Assembly (NCBI GenBank): GCA_026416975.1
Contig: JAOAEC010000002.1
Location: 1 to 50,325, forward strand
DNA length: 50,325 nucleotides
Direction of reading: 5' to 3'
DNA from: Patescibacteria group bacterium
GTDB taxonomy: Bacteria > Patescibacteriota > Microgenomatia > UBA1406 > GWC2-37-13
Below, one piece after another: positions 46,825 to 50,325 of the stretch. The translations under genes and the position numbers were made by a program. Position 1 is the stretch's first letter, and every line of letters begins with the position of its first letter. The notes below the pieces were generated by a model. The model was not told the origin of the DNA, did no database searches, and saw only the letters and a program-made list of their open reading frames with translations.

Positions 46825-49800
46825 TTAATTTATAATCAACCAATCAAACTTAATTTCAGGGTGAAGACTGGATTCACCAACAACTTTAAAATAGCCTTTT
46901 TTCTTTTCTGAAACACTTAATTTGCTGGGGATTGTGCCTTGGGAAGTAATATAAATTAGTGAATTTTCACTGACGTTATTATTGTAAATAATTATCTCAG
47001 GTTGATTTTCCGGCAAGATGCCAATACCAGCTGAGGCTGAAGCGGTTTCAATTGCCGGAGCGAAAATGCCGTTTTTAACAAAATTGTCAGGCGCAGCAAT
47101 AACAGCTGAATCGGTGGCTTTGGGTAGGCTTAGATTACCTAAGATACTTAGGTTACCTAGGATGTTTACATTATCCTCGCTTCGCGGCGAGATGGTATTG
47201 GTTTTTATACCGCCTTCGGCAATGATTTCGCCTTTAGTGGTGAGAGTGCCGTTTTTAGCAATGGTAACCGCGCCATCAAAAAGAGTGATGTGTGAAAGAG
47301 CGGAAAGCTTTAATTCCCAAGAAAGGGATAAAATTTTGTCATTTTCCAATAAAAGATTGCCAACATTAAGAGAGTTAGCCACAGAGACCTTATAAAGATT
47401 AGCGTTGTTAATGACGGTGAGGTTGTTGAAGGTACTTAAGTCACTTAGGTTAGTAGAAGTAGAGGGGTCGGGTAAAGGTTGGTTTTTTATCTCGGCTAAA
47501 AGCTTTTGAATTTCGTTGATGGTTGATGATTGTTCTGCTAAAGACTGTCTTTGTTCAAAGACAGTCTTTTCTAGTTGACTGAGGTTTTCAGATTCGATTT
47601 GTTTGGCAGTTAGTTGGCCGGAGATTGAGGCATTTTGAGATTGGAGATTAGTGGAGATTAGTTCGCTGGTGTGAGCGAGATGGGTGGAAATTTGTTGGGC
47701 GGTGAGAGTTCCGCTGAATGAGGCATTACCAGAAGCATCAATGACGGTGGCGGTTTTTCCTTCCAAACCTTTAATAATGATGCGAGCGAGGGGGCCTTTA
47801 TTATCATCGTTTACGGTTTGGGTTACAAAGCCCGTTTCGGCAACATTGTTTGGTGACGTGATTGATTGACCATCGACGATACCGGTGTCGTTATCGTTGC
47901 CATTTAACGATTGACTAAGGTCAATAATTAAATCCTCACCTTGCGGTTTGATTTTGTTGGTGGCGATGGTGTTGAGTTGAGCTGTGTCTGTTGCCACGAG
48001 GTTGGTAGTTTCTATCACTGGCGAGACGATTTTGTTAGTAGTTAATAGAGAGTAGTTAGTATTTAGGAATTGAGCGACTCGATTGTCAATATATTCATTG
48101 ATTTTTTGACCGGCAATTATTAAATTCTCAGTCGTGAGATTTATATTTTCGGCAATGATGTTTTTGGCTAAAAGAGTGTTGCTGATAAGAGCATTTTCCG
48201 CCTCAATTAAACCGGTTTGGATTTTTCCAACAACAATTTTTGCAAAAGCACCAATGCGATCAATGAGCTCACCGGTTGTTTTTTGGATTTTATAGATTTG
48301 AGCTTTAAGTTTTGAGCTTTGAGTTTGATAATTAATGTTGCCATTATAGACATATTCTTGACTTGTTTTGACAATTTCTAAATTGCCAGTTGAGGTAAGA
48401 TAAACATCCGGATCATACCAAGAAGGATTGATAAAAGCCATAATATAATTAGAGTCATTTTTTTGGTCCTCTAAAGCATAACCAATAATTTTTCCAGCTT
48501 TGGTAGCTTTCATTGCGACACCAGCAATAGAAGAACTGGTGATTTTATCACCTTTTTTTATTCGTCCGTTTATATCAGTTATCTTTATTAAGGTTTGTCC
48601 AAGAAGAGAAACATTTTTATAATCAGGATCAAGCTCTCTTGTGCCATCTTGATTATTATTATTCTGAGTTCCTTCTCCTGGACGAGCAATAACACCAACA
48701 AGATTAATATCATAAGGAAGAGAAGTTCTTTTAACTGCTTCATTATTATTTTCATCTAAACTTACTAATTCGCCGGTTTGAAGAGTTTGGTCGTTTGATT
48801 TAAAAAATTCTGAGAAATCACCAGTACCGTCAGAAGCAAAATAGAAATTTGTTGCTGTTGATCCAGCTCTAATCCAGATACGACCGTTATTGATGCCAGT
48901 ACCAATAGCGCCAATTCCAATCTCGCCAACATAGTTTCTTGTTGGAGCGGTTGCTTGATTATCATTAAGCCTGATAGTGTTATTAGCAACATGAAGAGTA
49001 TTAGTTGGATTGGTAGTGCCAATACCAACTTTGCCGGCATCTACTACAAAAGGATAATTTCCACCACCCCCACTAAAAAATCCGGAAAAACAATTATATC
49101 CGGAAGGACAAGATTTTACTGCTCCTAAAACAGCAAATGCTTTATTATCATTACCATATTGTTGGCCGATGCTACCTCCTAAATACCAATCACTTTCATC
49201 ACTTTTAACTAAAAGTCCATGAATTCCTATTCTTTCTCCATTAACTGAGGTATTTCCTAATTCTTTCACTGTTCCTTGTATATTATAAAGAATTTTAGTA
49301 TTATCAACTGGTGTTGGATCATAAACCATTAATCCAAAAGCATGATAATTTTGTCCACTACCCCATGGTGACCATGGTGAATTAATTGGCGAAACAATAG
49401 TGTCTTCTATAACTAATTTAGCCCTTTGCGGATTTGTCGTCCCCACTCCAACATTTCCACCCGGCATTAAAGCTAAGTTGGTTGTTCCCCCTGTTTGTAT
49501 TTGTTTAACACCGGTTGATGAGGAGAAGTTTAAGATAGAGGAAGCACCAGCGATATTAACATTGATAGCATTAGGTAAAGATAAGGTAGAGTTATTAATC
49601 GTTGCTATTCCTGATGAGTCACCAATATTTAAAGTTGTTGCGGCTCCAAAAGCATTAACTGTGGTAGCTGTGGTATTGAAAACTGAAAAAGAAGAAGAAT
49701 TAGTGGTGATTGAGGTGGTAAAAGAAGGCGAGGTATTAAAGACTAAGTATCCTGATCCGGTTTCATCTGATAAAGAATCAATTAAGTATTGAGAGGTTCC

Positions 49801-50325
49801 CGAGGTGGTTAGTTGTCCGCCGGTTGTGGTAAAAACACCTCTTGAGGCAGTTAATCCTGAGAAAGTGATTGTTCCTGATGAGGATATACCTGTTAAGTTC
49901 TGTAAAGCTCTGCCTGATGTTAAGACGGTTGTTCCCCCAACCTGTAGATTACCAGAAGCAAGATTAAAACTATCTCCAGAGGCTAAAGATAAAGTATCAG
50001 CTGCACTTCGGTAAAGTTCCACATCTGTGCCAAATCCTATTCCACCTGCGGCTGTGGTATGAGTAGCTAGTTCTAATTTGTGAGTAGGTGAAGTAATACC
50101 AATCCCGACATTTCCTGAAGCATTTACATACATTTTTATTGTAGGTTCAGCAAGAAGAGTTAGACCGCTTAAGTCTGTAGATAAAGTTGCTGACCACCCT
50201 GTTGCGTAATTTGCTTGACCAGAATATCCAGCTACTTCTACATCTATTTTTAACTGAGGATATTGCCAAGTAGTATTTGTTTCTCCCAAAACTATCCTTG
50301 GTGTGTTATCGGCAGTATTTTTCAT
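46825..50325 (-). CDS. Giant fibre-like surface protein, N-terminally partial at right edge
   Basis: At least 1166 residues. The listed Met is at the window edge, so the start probably lies outside. The N-terminal third repeats Ser/Thr/Gly-rich beta segments with GNVGIGITSPTHKL, NVGVGTTNPQ and KVGIGTTNPTNTLHV, wording common in phage tail fibres and peptidase-S74-type adhesins. The middle (LGQTLIKITDINGRIKKGDKITSSSIAGVAMKATKAGKIIGYALED) resembles a tail-fibre processing region (tentative). The C-terminal third alternates coiled coil (EKTVFEQRQSLAEQSSTINEIQKLL) with repeated beta motifs and ends EIKFDWLIIN. No intramolecular chaperone was identified. Likely an adhesin for host attachment. Confidence 0.65.
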   Translation of the reverse strand: MKNTADNTPRIVLGETNTTWQYPQLKIDVEVAGYSGQANYATGWSATLSTDLSGLTLLAEPTIKMYVNASGNVGIGITSPTHKLELATHTTAAGGIGFGTDVELYRSAADTLSLASGDSFNLASGNLQVGGTTVLTSGRALQNLTGISSSGTITFSGLTASRGVFTTTGGQLTTSGTSQYLIDSLSDETGSGYLVFNTSPSFTTSITTNSSSFSVFNTTATTVNAFGAATTLNIGDSSGIATINNSTLSLPNAINVNIAGASSILNFSSSTGVKQIQTGGTTNLALMPGGNVGVGTTNPQRAKLVIEDTIVSPINSPWSPWGSGQNYHAFGLMVYDPTPVDNTKILYNIQGTVKELGNTSVNGERIGIHGLLVKSDESDWYLGGSIGQQYGNDNKAFAVLGAVKSCPSGYNCFSGFFSGGGGNYPFVVDAGKVGIGTTNPTNTLHVANNTIRLNDNQATAPTRNYVGEIGIGAIGTGINNGRIWIRAGSTATNFYFASDGTGDFSEFFKSNDQTLQTGELVSLDENNNEAVKRTSLPYDINLVGVIARPGEGTQNNNNQDGTRELDPDYKNVSLLGQTLIKITDINGRIKKGDKITSSSIAGVAMKATKAGKIIGYALEDQKNDSNYIMAFINPSWYDPDVYLTSTGNLEIVKTSQEYVYNGNINYQTQSSKLKAQIYKIQKTTGELIDRIGAFAKIVVGKIQTGLIEAENALISNTLLAKNIIAENINLTTENLIIAGQKINEYIDNRVAQFLNTNYSLLTTNKIVSPVIETTNLVATDTAQLNTIATNKIKPQGEDLIIDLSQSLNGNDNDTGIVDGQSITSPNNVAETGFVTQTVNDDNKGPLARIIIKGLEGKTATVIDASGNASFSGTLTAQQISTHLAHTSELISTNLQSQNASISGQLTAKQIESENLSQLEKTVFEQRQSLAEQSSTINEIQKLLAEIKNQPLPDPSTSTNLSDLSTFNNLTVINNANLYKVSVANSLNVGNLLLENDKILSLSWELKLSALSHITLFDGAVTIAKNGTLTTKGEIIAEGGIKTNTISPRSEDNVNILGNLSILGNLSLPKATDSAVIAAPDNFVKNGIFAPAIETASASAGIGILPENQPEIIIYNNNVSENSLIYITSQGTIPSKLSVSEKKKGYFKVVGESSLHPEIKFDWLIIN

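Noticed and set aside
49400-50014. Plus-strand ORFs of 130 and 69 aa
   Set aside because: Antisense to the Ser/Thr/Gly-rich fibre protein, whose repeat composition produces long open antisense frames.

Overview
This AT-rich window looks like chromosomal DNA from a Patescibacteria/CPR bacterium, most likely Microgenomates. Evidence: very low GC; standard stop use (TGA is a stop in several ATGA overlaps); short, mostly unoperonic genes on both strands; CPR-style VirB6-like and two-TM pilin-like genes; dCMP deaminase with a long ThyX-like protein; GxxExxY proteins; and many small membrane-anchored proteins of unknown function. Lineage is inferred from gene content because no rRNA is present.

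Layout. 1-1.8 kb: a partial transposase abutting a possibly truncated PIG-V-like mannosyltransferase. 1.8-10 kb: dCMP deaminase; a secreted glycosidase-like protein with a dockerin-like tail; a leftward operon (cohesin-like anchor protein, VirB6-like membrane protein, ribulose-P epimerase); and a large anchored surface protein. 10-17 kb: ComM/YifB, tRNA(CAU) with a consensus promoter, a GT2 glycosyltransferase, two VirB2/TrbC-like small membrane proteins, DprA, YchF, a DUF4349 protein and a ferredoxin. 17-26.6 kb: MurD, RpiB, TatD, a GT4 glycosyltransferase, ThyX, a dCTP deaminase/dUTPase, Ndk and an AmrS-type radical SAM protein. 27-36 kb: tRNA-Thr, QueA, Tgt, a carbonic-anhydrase-like protein, Fmt, anchored proteins including a metzincin-like protease, and a decayed ABC-2 exporter. 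36.5-43.4 kb: an anchored protein, a structured RNA candidate, Rho, a CsoR-like regulator, a TrxB-like reductase, glutamate dehydrogenase and a LysM/M23 peptidase. 43.4-50.3 kb: GxxExxY remnants, an O-antigen-ligase/TPR protein, a pilin fused to GxxExxY sequence, and a very large fibre-like surface protein.

Functionally, dCMP deaminase, the dCTP deaminase/dUTPase homologue, ThyX and Ndk give a route to dTTP. QueA and Tgt point to queuosine tRNA modification. Rpe and RpiB are pentose-phosphate isomerases. ComM, DprA, the pilin-like proteins and the VirB6-like protein fit DNA uptake or transfer.

The most unusual signals are: (i) degenerate 7-bp-period repeat tracts scattered between genes, forming leaders up to the start codon, and also read through in frame inside conserved enzymes and membrane helices; (ii) a roughly 190-nt multibranched RNA candidate with its own promoter upstream of rho; (iii) a GxxExxY reading frame running directly into a type IV prepilin; (iv) a cohesin-like/dockerin-like pair; and (v) promoters with TATAAT exactly 6 nt before ATG, implying leaderless mRNAs.
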